From the NCBI RefSeq assembly GCF_000214355.1, contig NC_015577.1, forward strand, positions 744,001 through 808,000: a stretch of 64,000 nt of DNA, in the 5' to 3' direction. The translations under genes were made by a program, and so were the position numbers. Positions 17,230 to 24,693 of the stretch are shown piece by piece (within the stretch, counting starts at the first letter, position 1; each line of letters begins with the position of its first letter). Under the pieces are notes generated by a model. That model had not been told where the DNA came from and made no database searches. It was given only the letters and a program-made list of their open reading frames with translations. The DNA is from Leadbettera azotonutricia ZAS-9 (GTDB taxonomy: Bacteria; Spirochaetota; Spirochaetia; Treponematales; Breznakiellaceae).

Positions 17230-18402
17230 ATGACTGACAGCGTAATTAAGGATCGGGAACTCACCGATCTTACCAATGCCGAGATCGGCCGTTACAGCCG
17301 CCACCTCCTCCTGCCTGAAGTGGGCATTGAGGGGCAGAAGCGGCTCAAGGCAGCGCGGGTGCTCCTTGTGGGAACCGGCGGGCTCGGCGCGCCTCTGGCC
17401 CTCTACCTTGCAGCAGCAGGCGTGGGCACTCTCGGCATCGTTGATTTTGATTTTGTGGAAGAATCCAATCTGCAGCGCCAGGTGATTCACGGAACACGCG
17501 ATGTGGGCCGCCCCAAGGTCGCCTCCGCCCAGGATCGCATTAAGAGCATTAATCCCTATATCAAGGTGAACACCTACAATACCATGCTCTCAAGCGCCAA
17601 TGCCCTGGATATCCTCAAAGATTACGATGTGGTAGCCGACGGCACCGACAACTACCAGACCCGCTACCTGGTGAATGACGCCTGCGTGCTTTTGGGCATC
17701 CCCAATGTGTATGGTTCGATTTTCCAGTTTGAAGGCCAGGCTTCGGTGTTTTACGCCAAGGAAGGCCCGTGTTACCGCTGCCTCTATCCCGAGCCTCCGC
17801 CTCCGGGGCTGGTTCCTTCCTGTGCCGAGGGCGGCGTTGTCGGGGTGCTCCCCGGCATCGTAGGAACCCTCCAGGCCAACGAAGTGATAAAGCTCATTGT
17901 GGGCGGCGGTGACAGCCTTGTGGGGCGGCTTCTCCTCTTCGATGCGTGGAAGCTCAAGTTCCGGGAACTCAAGCTTGATAAAGACCCCCATTGCCCCGTC
18001 TGCGGCAGTAATCCTACTATCCACGAGCTTATCGATTATGAGCAATTCTGCGGCCTCAAGAAAAATGAAGATGAAGTGCCGGTTGACACTATTACTGCGA
18101 AAGAACTAAAAGCGCGGTTTGATAATAACGAGCCCTTGCAGATCATCGATATACGCGAACCTCACGAGCGGGCCATTGTCAAATTCCCCAATGCCAAGGC
18201 AATCCCCCTGGGGCAGATGGTCCGCAGGATTGATGAATTCGATCCCGCCATTGACGCAGTGTTCATCTGCAAAATCGGGCAGCGCAGCGTATTCGCTATC
18301 CGGGCCCTGCGGGAAGCAGGATACAAGGGGCGGCTGTTCAATCTGAAAGACGGGGTCAATGCCTGGGCAAGAGACGTTGATGCATCTCTGCCCCAGTATT
18401 AG
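17230..18402 (+). CDS. E1-like adenylyltransferase/sulfurtransferase (MoeB-ThiF fold with rhodanese domain)
   Basis: 390 residues. The N-terminal ThiF/MoeB domain has the ATP-binding GTGGLGAPLALYLAAAGVG, the catalytic-loop cysteine C198 (VPSCAEGG) and a zinc Cys-x2-Cys (CPVCGS). The C-terminal rhodanese domain (from about residue 290) has its active cysteine C347 in FICKIGQRS. It should adenylate the Gly-Gly end of the neighbouring carrier and pass on sulfane sulfur to make the thiocarboxylate. The fusion resembles MoeZ/Uba4-type enzymes. Six bases separate it from the carrier gene; its stop overlaps the end of the convergent glycosidase gene by 4 bp. Confidence 0.92.
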   Translation: MTDSVIKDRELTDLTNAEIGRYSRHLLLPEVGIEGQKRLKAARVLLVGTGGLGAPLALYLAAAGVGTLGIVDFDFVEESNLQRQVIHGTRDVGRPKVASAQDRIKSINPYIKVNTYNTMLSSANALDILKDYDVVADGTDNYQTRYLVNDACVLLGIPNVYGSIFQFEGQASVFYAKEGPCYRCLYPEPPPPGLVPSCAEGGVVGVLPGIVGTLQANEVIKLIVGGGDSLVGRLLLFDAWKLKFRELKLDKDPHCPVCGSNPTIHELIDYEQFCGLKKNEDEVPVDTITAKELKARFDNNEPLQIIDIREPHERAIVKFPNAKAIPLGQMVRRIDEFDPAIDAVFICKIGQRSVFAIRALREAGYKGRLFNLKDGVNAWARDVDASLPQY

Positions 18403-19658
18403 TAAAGTTCGAAGGGCTGAAAATTTCCTTCCCAGGTGATAAAGACAGGGGTGCGGCCCAGCTTGATTGTGTCGTCTGTCAGCATCTCCTCTTTATCTGA
18501 GGCAATGTCGTGCATGATCGGCATGGCGTCGGGGATGGCAAGATGGACGGTGCGTTTTATGCCGGTGTTCCAGAGGATAAGCGCATTCCGGCCTTCGCCG
18601 CGAAAGAAAAGGCTGGTAACAGATTTGCTGATGTCCTTCCTTTCCGGGGCAGAAGGCATGTATGTTGTATTGGAAAGGTATTCACTGCAAAGTTTGTATG
18701 CAAAGGCCCCTTTCTTATAGGAAAAATCAGGGTAAACAATGCCGAAGAAGTTCTCGGAATCGAAATTTGAGGGCGCTTTTTTCTTGTTGTATTCATCAAA
18801 AAGCTCGTACCATATAATAGGATTCACTCCGCGCACCGCAAGGCCGGCTATGGTTTTTACAATATAAGCAGGATATTTGTCTTCGCTCACCCGTGTCGGG
18901 TACCAGCCGTGTGTCGGATACCCTACCTCGGTCACCCAAATCCCACCGCGGTAGTTGTAGTCTGCCAGAATGGCTGCCAGTTTTTCGTAAAGCCGCAGCG
19001 TATACCCGGGGCTGGCCGCGTAGGGGTGAAAAGAAACAGCATCCACATGTTCCATTGCGCCGGCTTCAAACATGCCCCGGATATATCGTTTCGGCGTGCG
19101 CCAGAACGCTGCGGATACGATTTTGGCTTCAGGATCAATATCCCTGATTCTCTGCGCGGCTGCCTTGGCAAGGGCAATGAAATGTTCGTCCGAGCCTTTC
19201 CAAAAGGTCAAGTTCGGCTCGTTCCAGATTTCCCATGCGTCAACCCTTCCCTTGTACCGCAAAACTGTCCTCTCAACATACTCCAGAAAATACGGCAGCT
19301 CTCTTTCTGTCAAATCCCGGTGCTCCTTGCGGTCATCGTACAAATACCCGTTGTCAAAACCGAGGGATATCATTATTTTTTTCCCCGCAGTTTTGCCGTT
19401 GTCGATATATTCGTCCCAATAGGAGTAATCCCACTTGCCGGGTTCCCTCTCGACACTGGTCCACCGGAGAGTCGTCCGTACCCATGCTGCGCCAAGCCCA
19501 TCCATCAGGATGCAATCCGCTTCCTCCAAAGAAGAGCCGTCCGGGGATATCCCCAGAAAGCCTGGCGAAATATGCTGTTCATTCTTTACGGAAAATGTTT
19601 TTGTCGCACATGAACAAAGCGCAAGGAATATGCATATAAAAAAGAAATAAGGTTTCAA
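18399..19658 (-). CDS. Lipoprotein glycoside hydrolase, clan GH-A type
   Basis: 419 residues. Lipoprotein signal with lipobox LALCSC at residues 12-17. The TIM-barrel domain has AWEIWNEPNLTFW, in which NEP carries the acid/base Glu of clan GH-A, and a later TEVGYPTHGW that could carry the nucleophile Glu. The closest general match is GH39/GH5-like bacterial proteins. It is probably anchored on the cell surface or in the periplasm. The substrate is unknown. Transcribed alone, divergent from the phosphodiesterase lipoprotein across a 56-bp gap. Confidence 0.8.
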   Translation of the reverse strand: MKPYFFFICIFLALCSCATKTFSVKNEQHISPGFLGISPDGSSLEEADCILMDGLGAAWVRTTLRWTSVEREPGKWDYSYWDEYIDNGKTAGKKIMISLGFDNGYLYDDRKEHRDLTERELPYFLEYVERTVLRYKGRVDAWEIWNEPNLTFWKGSDEHFIALAKAAAQRIRDIDPEAKIVSAAFWRTPKRYIRGMFEAGAMEHVDAVSFHPYAASPGYTLRLYEKLAAILADYNYRGGIWVTEVGYPTHGWYPTRVSEDKYPAYIVKTIAGLAVRGVNPIIWYELFDEYNKKKAPSNFDSENFFGIVYPDFSYKKGAFAYKLCSEYLSNTTYMPSAPERKDISKSVTSLFFRGEGRNALILWNTGIKRTVHLAIPDAMPIMHDIASDKEEMLTDDTIKLGRTPVFITWEGNFQPFELY

Positions 19659-19714
19659 TATAGTTTCCTTTATCCTTGATAATTTGAAAGATACTTCTTA
19701 TTATAGCAGAAAGT

Positions 19715-20638
19715 ATGAAAAAGAAAACGCTGTTCAGCCGGATATCCTGCGCAATGCTTCATGCAGTTTTGCTGACAACCTGCGCTTCGGTGCCGCGCAT
19801 TGCCGAAGACGAAAGCGCTATCCATGTTGTCCTTATCGGGCTTGACGCATGGGGAGCGTACAGCGTTCCCGGCGCAGACATACCGGTAATCAGGCAGATG
19901 ATGGCACATGGCGCATATACCCTTGAGGATCTCAGCGTCATGCCATCGGACAGCGCTCCCAACTGGATGTCCATGTTCTCGGGCGCAGATCCCGGCCTGC
20001 ATGGGTTTACCTCATGGAACTCAAAGGAGCCTGGCTTCCAGCCTGCCGCTGTAGACAGCCGTGCCTTTTTTCCGGGCATCTTCGGCCTTCTCCGGGATCA
20101 GAAGCCTGAAAGCACAATCGCCTACTTTTATGAATGGAGCGGCATGAAGTACCTGGTTCCAAAAGATGTGCCAAACCGCATGAAACTGGTTCCCCTTCTC
20201 TCCTATTGGAAACCCGGAGCAAATAAGATAGCCAGGTATATCAAGAAGCAAAAGCCCGGCTTTGCCTTCATCGGTTTTTATGGCACCGACATGACGGGCC
20301 ATAGCAAGGGCCACGACACGCCCGCGTATTACAAGAAGCTGTCCCAGATTGATGGCTATATCGGCATCATTGAGCAGGCAGTCAAGGATGCCGGCATCTA
20401 CGACAATACCATCTTTATCCTCACCGCAGATCATGGCGGGGTCGGCAAAGGCCACGGCGGCGAATCAATGCAGGAACGGCAGGTTCCCCTTATCCTATAC
20501 GGGAAGGGAATCAAGAAGGGATACGAGATTGTCGGGGAAGTGCACACCTACGACACTGCCTCGACCATTGCGAGAATCTTTGGCCTTGTTCAGCCTGATG
20601 TGTGGATCGGCAAGCCTGTGGAAGAGGCGTTTGAGTGA
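19715..20638 (+). CDS. Alkaline-phosphatase-superfamily phosphodiesterase (exported)
   Basis: 307 residues. N-terminal hydrophobic segment ending LLTTCAS (likely lipobox). The domain resembles type I phosphodiesterase/nucleotide pyrophosphatase: metal-ligand Asp in VVLIGLDAWGAYS, putative nucleophile Ser/Thr region SDSAPNWMSMFSG, GTDMTGHSKGHD, and LTADHGGVGKGHGG. It would act outside the cytoplasm on a phosphate ester. Encoded next to the divergent lipoprotein glycosidase, which suggests, without proof, a joint role on a surface glycan or polymer. Confidence 0.83.
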   Translation: MKKKTLFSRISCAMLHAVLLTTCASVPRIAEDESAIHVVLIGLDAWGAYSVPGADIPVIRQMMAHGAYTLEDLSVMPSDSAPNWMSMFSGADPGLHGFTSWNSKEPGFQPAAVDSRAFFPGIFGLLRDQKPESTIAYFYEWSGMKYLVPKDVPNRMKLVPLLSYWKPGANKIARYIKKQKPGFAFIGFYGTDMTGHSKGHDTPAYYKKLSQIDGYIGIIEQAVKDAGIYDNTIFILTADHGGVGKGHGGESMQERQVPLILYGKGIKKGYEIVGEVHTYDTASTIARIFGLVQPDVWIGKPVEEAFE

Positions 20639-20816
20639 ATCGGTAAAGCTGGCGCTGCGTTCGCTCAAATCCTTCATACCTTAGAAATCATAGGGCTTGA
20701 CAATATCCTACAATTCCTATAGGATAAATTGGCATACTTATTTGATAGACTAACTCTATAATATGTGGTAGATTGAAAGTTGATAGATAAAATTTGCTAT
20801 TATATGGAGAATCATT
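20639..20816 (+). promoter_or_regulatory. Upstream region of the encapsulin operon with palindrome and -10 box
   Basis: TATCCTA (20704-20710) and TAGGATA (20720-20726) form a 7-bp inverted repeat, and TCCTATAGGA (20715-20724) inside it is a perfect 10-bp palindrome. A TATAAT -10 box lies at 20757-20762; no clear -35 box at the right distance was found, so activation may be needed. A good Shine-Dalgarno (GGAG at 20806-20809) precedes ATG 20817. The palindrome is a candidate regulator site. Confidence 0.5.
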
Positions 20817-21758
20817 ATGGCTGAAAAAACGATCAATGCGCTGGGAAAGGACGCGGCTTATCAACTGGCGAATGTTACCAAGACGCCGCCCCAGTACGGA
20901 GCCCTGACGCCCAAGTGGCTGACCAGGGTATTGGAATTCAAGGGCCTTGAAGCGGGCATTTACCGGGTGAACAAGGTGGTGGAAGGGGATACCCCCCTCG
21001 ATATCCTGTGCAGCCAGGACCCCAAAAAGGTTGATATTCCCCAGGGCTTCATCGATTACGAGGCCAAGCCCAGGGAGTACCGGCTTAATTCCATCAGTAC
21101 CATTATCAATGTGGATACCAAGGTCGCTGATGTGTACAGCGCCCCCTACGATCAGACCCAGGAGCAGATCTCTCTGGCCATCGAAAGCCTTAAAGAGAGG
21201 CAGGAGAGCCAGATCATCAATAATGATGATTATGGGCTTCTGAAAAACGTTGCTGATTCCCAGCGTATTCAAACCCGGGCAGGGCGTCCTATGCCCGACG
21301 ATCTTGATGAGCTTATCACCAAGGTGTGGAAAGATCCGTCCTTCTTCCTCGCCCACCCCCGGGCTGTTGCGGCTTTTGAGCGTGAATGCACACGCCGGGG
21401 TGTGCCGCCTGTAACGGTGAATATCGGCGGCGGGACTTTCATCGCATGGCGGGGCATCCCCATTATCCCCACGGACAAGCTTTTTGTGGACGGCCTTAAA
21501 AACCCAAAAGGGAAAGGCGGCAAAACCAATATCCTTCTGGTTCGCACCGGAGAAGCCAAGCGGGGTGTTATCGGCCTGTATCAGGCGAATGTGCCCGGCG
21601 AGCAGTCCAGGGGGCTTTCTGTCCGGTTCAGGGGCATTGACGATTCAGGCGTTGCCTCCTATCTCCTTTCGGTTTACTGCTCCGCCGCAATCCTCGCCGA
21701 TGACGCTCTAGCGGTATTGGAAGATGTGGAAGTCGGTGACTACTATGATTACACCTAG
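20817..21758 (+). CDS. srpI: Family 2A encapsulin shell protein (SrpI-like)
   Basis: 313 residues. It aligns by eye along its whole length with SrpI of Synechococcus elongatus, the family 2A encapsulin: LANVTKTPPQYGALTPKWL, EAGIYRVNKVV, IESLKERQESQIIN, DDLDELITKVWKDPSFF, RRGVPPVTVNIGGG, ILLVRTGE, LSVRFRGI and DDALAVLEDVEVGDYYDY all have counterparts. Family 2 shells share the HK97 phage capsid fold, and 2A members assemble closed icosahedral cages around a cysteine desulfurase. The desulfurase is encoded immediately downstream with overlapping ends. No cyclic-nucleotide-binding insertion is seen, which excludes family 2B. Older annotations call such proteins major membrane protein or sulfur-starvation protein. 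Confidence 0.95.
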   Translation: MAEKTINALGKDAAYQLANVTKTPPQYGALTPKWLTRVLEFKGLEAGIYRVNKVVEGDTPLDILCSQDPKKVDIPQGFIDYEAKPREYRLNSISTIINVDTKVADVYSAPYDQTQEQISLAIESLKERQESQIINNDDYGLLKNVADSQRIQTRAGRPMPDDLDELITKVWKDPSFFLAHPRAVAAFERECTRRGVPPVTVNIGGGTFIAWRGIPIIPTDKLFVDGLKNPKGKGGKTNILLVRTGEAKRGVIGLYQANVPGEQSRGLSVRFRGIDDSGVASYLLSVYCSAAILADDALAVLEDVEVGDYYDYT

Positions 21759-23220
21759 CAGTTATGCCGGGAATGCAAACCCTGCGGACTGGGGGCTTCC
21801 CTCTGCTGCCGAGATTGCTGCCCTGGCTTCGGCTTATTTCCCGGAATTTGCCGCACCGGTGAGCGTGCCGGGGGCTGGCAGTATTGCTGCGCCTTCTTAC
21901 TCGCCGTCGGTGCTGTCAACAAAGGATGCTGAAGCTTATAAGACCGCTGCGCATTCCGCATACACTGTTCCTGACAGCAATGCTGCGCATCATGGTTATG
22001 CTGTCGGATCGAGAAGCCTTGAATCCATACGCGGCGATTTCCCCATTCTCTCAGAAAAAATAAACGGCCGTGATCTGGTCTGGCTTGACAACGCAGCCAC
22101 CACCCAGCGTCCCCGGCAGGTGATAGACCGGCTTGTGCACTATTACGAACACGAGAATTCCAATGTCCACCGGGGCGCCCATGAGCTGGCTGCCCGGTCA
22201 ACCGATGCCTACGAGGACGCCCGAAAGAAGACAGCCGGTTTCCTCGGCGCCCCTTCACCGGACAATATCGTCTTTGTGCGGGGAACCACCGAGGGGATTA
22301 ATCTTGCGGCCCAGGCTTATGTCAAACAGTACTTAAAGCCCGGGGACGAGATCATCCTTACCCTTTTGGAGCACCACGCCAATATAGTGCCCTGGCAGCT
22401 TATTGCCGAGGAAACAGGCGCGGTGTTGCGGGTGGCTCCCATCGACAAGACAGGGCAGATCATTCTTTCAGAGTACACGAAGCTTTTTAACAGCAGGACC
22501 CGTTTTGTGTCCGCAACCCAGGTGTCCAACGCATTGGGAACGGTCGCGCCTGTAGCGGAAATGATACAGATCGCCCATGCCCATGGCGTGCGGATTTTAA
22601 TAGACGGCGCCCAGTCGGTGTCCCATATGCCTGTCAATGTTTCTGCCCTGGATGTGGATCTCTTTGTGTTTTCGGGCCATAAGATCTTCGGCCCCACAGG
22701 AATCGGCGCGCTCTACGCAAAAACCGATGTCCTTGAAGCTGCCCGGCCTTACCACGGCGGCGGCAACATGATTGCGGATGTTACTTTTGAGCGTACCCTT
22801 TACCAGCCTCCTCCCGCAAAGTTTGAAGCCGGAACCGGGAATATCGCCGATGCAGTAGGTCTTGGGGCTGCCCTTGATTATGTGAGCGCCATCGGCATGG
22901 AAAACATCGCCGCCTGGGAGCATACCCTGGTGCAGTACGGCATGGCGGAACTTGCCAAAGTGCCGGGGCTGCATCTTGTCGGGACTGCGCTGAATAAGGC
23001 AAGTGTCCTTTCCTTTGTCCTTGACGGGCACGAAACGGAAGATGTCGGCAAATACCTTAACACCAAGGGCATTGCTGTCCGTGCGGGCCATCACTGCGCC
23101 CAGCCTGTGCTTAGGAGCTTCGGCCTTGAAGGAACAGTGCGGCCTTCCCTGGCGTTTTACAATACTCCGGAAGAGATTGACGCACTGGTAAGGGCGCTGT
23201 TTGAACTGGTCAGGAGATAG
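21745..23220 (+). CDS. SufS-type cysteine desulfurase with encapsulin-targeting N-terminal extension
   Basis: 491 residues from ATG 21745, chosen because GGTGA precedes it by 5 bp; the in-frame ATG 21724 has no spaced Shine-Dalgarno. Residues 1 to about 91 are rich in A, S, P, G and Y and look disordered (for example GAGSIAAPSYSPSVLSTKDA). The SufS-like core then starts at LESIRGDFPIL. PLP lysine K313 (FSGHKIFGP) and persulfide cysteine C451 (RAGHHCAQP) are both present. It releases sulfur from cysteine as an enzyme persulfide. Known family 2A cargo desulfurases carry such an N-terminal extension that tethers them inside the shell. Overlaps the encapsulin gene by 14 bp. Confidence 0.94.
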   Translation: MITPSSYAGNANPADWGLPSAAEIAALASAYFPEFAAPVSVPGAGSIAAPSYSPSVLSTKDAEAYKTAAHSAYTVPDSNAAHHGYAVGSRSLESIRGDFPILSEKINGRDLVWLDNAATTQRPRQVIDRLVHYYEHENSNVHRGAHELAARSTDAYEDARKKTAGFLGAPSPDNIVFVRGTTEGINLAAQAYVKQYLKPGDEIILTLLEHHANIVPWQLIAEETGAVLRVAPIDKTGQIILSEYTKLFNSRTRFVSATQVSNALGTVAPVAEMIQIAHAHGVRILIDGAQSVSHMPVNVSALDVDLFVFSGHKIFGPTGIGALYAKTDVLEAARPYHGGGNMIADVTFERTLYQPPPAKFEAGTGNIADAVGLGAALDYVSAIGMENIAAWEHTLVQYGMAELAKVPGLHLVGTALNKASVLSFVLDGHETEDVGKYLNTKGIAVRAGHHCAQPVLRSFGLEGTVRPSLAFYNTPEEIDALVRALFELVRR

Positions 23221-23223
23221 GCG

Positions 23224-23754
23224 GTGCAATTTTCTCAAGTATCCAAAGTTGATACAAGCCGATGGATCAAAAGCATCCAGGGCTGGTCATGGATAATCAC
23301 AATACTGTGGATAACTATTGCCAATATCTGGAAACCTTTCGGCCTGTACGGCCTTGTCTGTATGTTTACACCCATTATCATAGCTCTCTCGGGCCGGGGG
23401 AAAATGCATTGCGCCAGAGTCTGCCCCCGGGGTTCTTTTATCAGGTTGTTCACTAAAAAAATTTCTCTCGGGCTCACAAGGCCGCGCTTTATGAACTCCC
23501 GCGCTTTTCATTGGGTACTCTGGGGAATGATGATGGGAACTTTTTTAGGCCTTTTCATTTATACCGCTCCCCAGGGTGTTTATGTGCTTGGCAATACTAT
23601 TCTTGTATTCATGGAAGTTGCCACCGGCTTAGCCTTTATTTTCGGTATTCTTTTTACGCCCCGCGCATGGTGTACCGTGTGTCCCATGGGATTTACTACA
23701 GGAAATCTGCGGACTCTGCTTGAAAGGAAGGGAAAAAATGGAAAAGGTGCATGA
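23224..23754 (+). CDS. NapH-like membrane 4Fe-4S protein
   Basis: 176 residues, GTG start with AGGAG upstream. About four hydrophobic segments (WSWIITILWITIANIW, LVCMFTPIIIALSG, VLWGMMMGTFLGLF, ILVFMEVATGLAFIFGILF). Two cysteine motifs face the same side: CARVCPRGS after the second segment and CTVCPMGF after the fourth, as in the NapH/YccM/CcoG-like polyferredoxin group, but with too few Cys for two complete ferredoxin clusters. It may pass electrons between the quinone pool and a cytoplasmic sulfur reaction. It starts 3 bp behind the desulfurase gene and overlaps the next gene by 17 bp, so it belongs to the encapsulin operon. Confidence 0.82.
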   Translation: MQFSQVSKVDTSRWIKSIQGWSWIITILWITIANIWKPFGLYGLVCMFTPIIIALSGRGKMHCARVCPRGSFIRLFTKKISLGLTRPRFMNSRAFHWVLWGMMMGTFLGLFIYTAPQGVYVLGNTILVFMEVATGLAFIFGILFTPRAWCTVCPMGFTTGNLRTLLERKGKNGKGA

Positions 23755-24691
23755 GATAAAGACGCTGGTGAATCTTCTGCTTGAGAGTTATGAGGATCAT
23801 GCGGAAATCATCAAGGTTGATACAGGGGATCAACTGAACCGGAGCGTTATAATAGAAACTATTGATAAACTGCGGGCTCTCATTTTTCCTGGTTACTTCG
23901 GCAAGAAAAATATTTCAACCCGTTCGGTGGAATATTATGCGGGGGATCTTCTGGAAGATATTTTTTTTACCCTTAGACCCCAAATCGCCCGTTCGCTCAA
24001 TCACAGTGAGGAGTACCAGGGACTGAGCGACGAGATTATAGATGCCAAAGCAGAAGAAATCACCTTTGCATTTCTGGCCAAACTGCCCGAGATACGCAAT
24101 TACCTTGCCGATGATGTTACCGCTGCCTTTGACGGCGACCCTGCGGCATTCAGCAGGGACGAGATTATTTCTTCATATCCGGGGATCTATGCGATTGCCG
24201 TTAACCGTTTGGCCCATGTGCTTTACGATCTCCGGGTCCCCCTGATTCCCCGCATTATGACCGAGCATGCCCACAGCGTTACGGGCATCGACATACATCC
24301 TGGCGCATCCATTGGGCATCATTTTTTTATTGATCATGGTACAGGAATTGTAATTGGCGAAACCACTACCATTGGAAATTTTGTAAAGATATACCAGGGC
24401 GTTACCCTTGGCGCGCTCTCTACCAGAGGCGGTCAGGTTTTAAAGGATGTTAAACGTCATCCCACTATAGAAGATCATGTTACCATTTACTCGGGGGCTT
24501 CCATACTTGGAGGCGCCACCGTGGTCGGCGAGGGCGTGGTAATCGGCAGCAATGCCTTTGTTACCAAGTCTGTGCCGGAGAAAACCAAGGTAAGCGTTAA
24601 AAACCCCGAATTGCAGTTCAAGACCGATAAACAGCATTACTCCGAACCCCAGGAATTCCAGCAGGCGGAATTCTGGGATTGGGTGATATAG
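23738..24691 (+). CDS. cysE: Serine O-acetyltransferase (EpsC/CysE type)
   Basis: 317 residues from ATG 23738, preceded by AAGGAAGGG; the TTG at 23720 is a poorer start. A helical N-terminal domain is followed by a left-handed beta-helix of hexapeptide repeats (DIHPGASIGHHFFIDHGTG, TTTIGNFVKIYQGVTLGAL, then ILGGATVVGEGVVIG). The catalytic His/Asp pair is in FIDHGTG. It makes O-acetylserine, the acceptor for cysteine synthesis. Longer N-terminus than E. coli CysE, as in the EpsC-like group that accompanies family 2A encapsulins. Confidence 0.93.
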   Translation: MEKVHEIKTLVNLLLESYEDHAEIIKVDTGDQLNRSVIIETIDKLRALIFPGYFGKKNISTRSVEYYAGDLLEDIFFTLRPQIARSLNHSEEYQGLSDEIIDAKAEEITFAFLAKLPEIRNYLADDVTAAFDGDPAAFSRDEIISSYPGIYAIAVNRLAHVLYDLRVPLIPRIMTEHAHSVTGIDIHPGASIGHHFFIDHGTGIVIGETTTIGNFVKIYQGVTLGALSTRGGQVLKDVKRHPTIEDHVTIYSGASILGGATVVGEGVVIGSNAFVTKSVPEKTKVSVKNPELQFKTDKQHYSEPQEFQQAEFWDWVI

Positions 24692-24693
24692 CC

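Noticed and set aside
21724-21744. Earlier ATG (21724) as start of the cysteine desulfurase
   Set aside because: GGAAG directly abuts that ATG with no spacing, whereas ATG 21745 has GGTGA five bases upstream. The seven extra residues also repeat shell-gene sequence in another frame.
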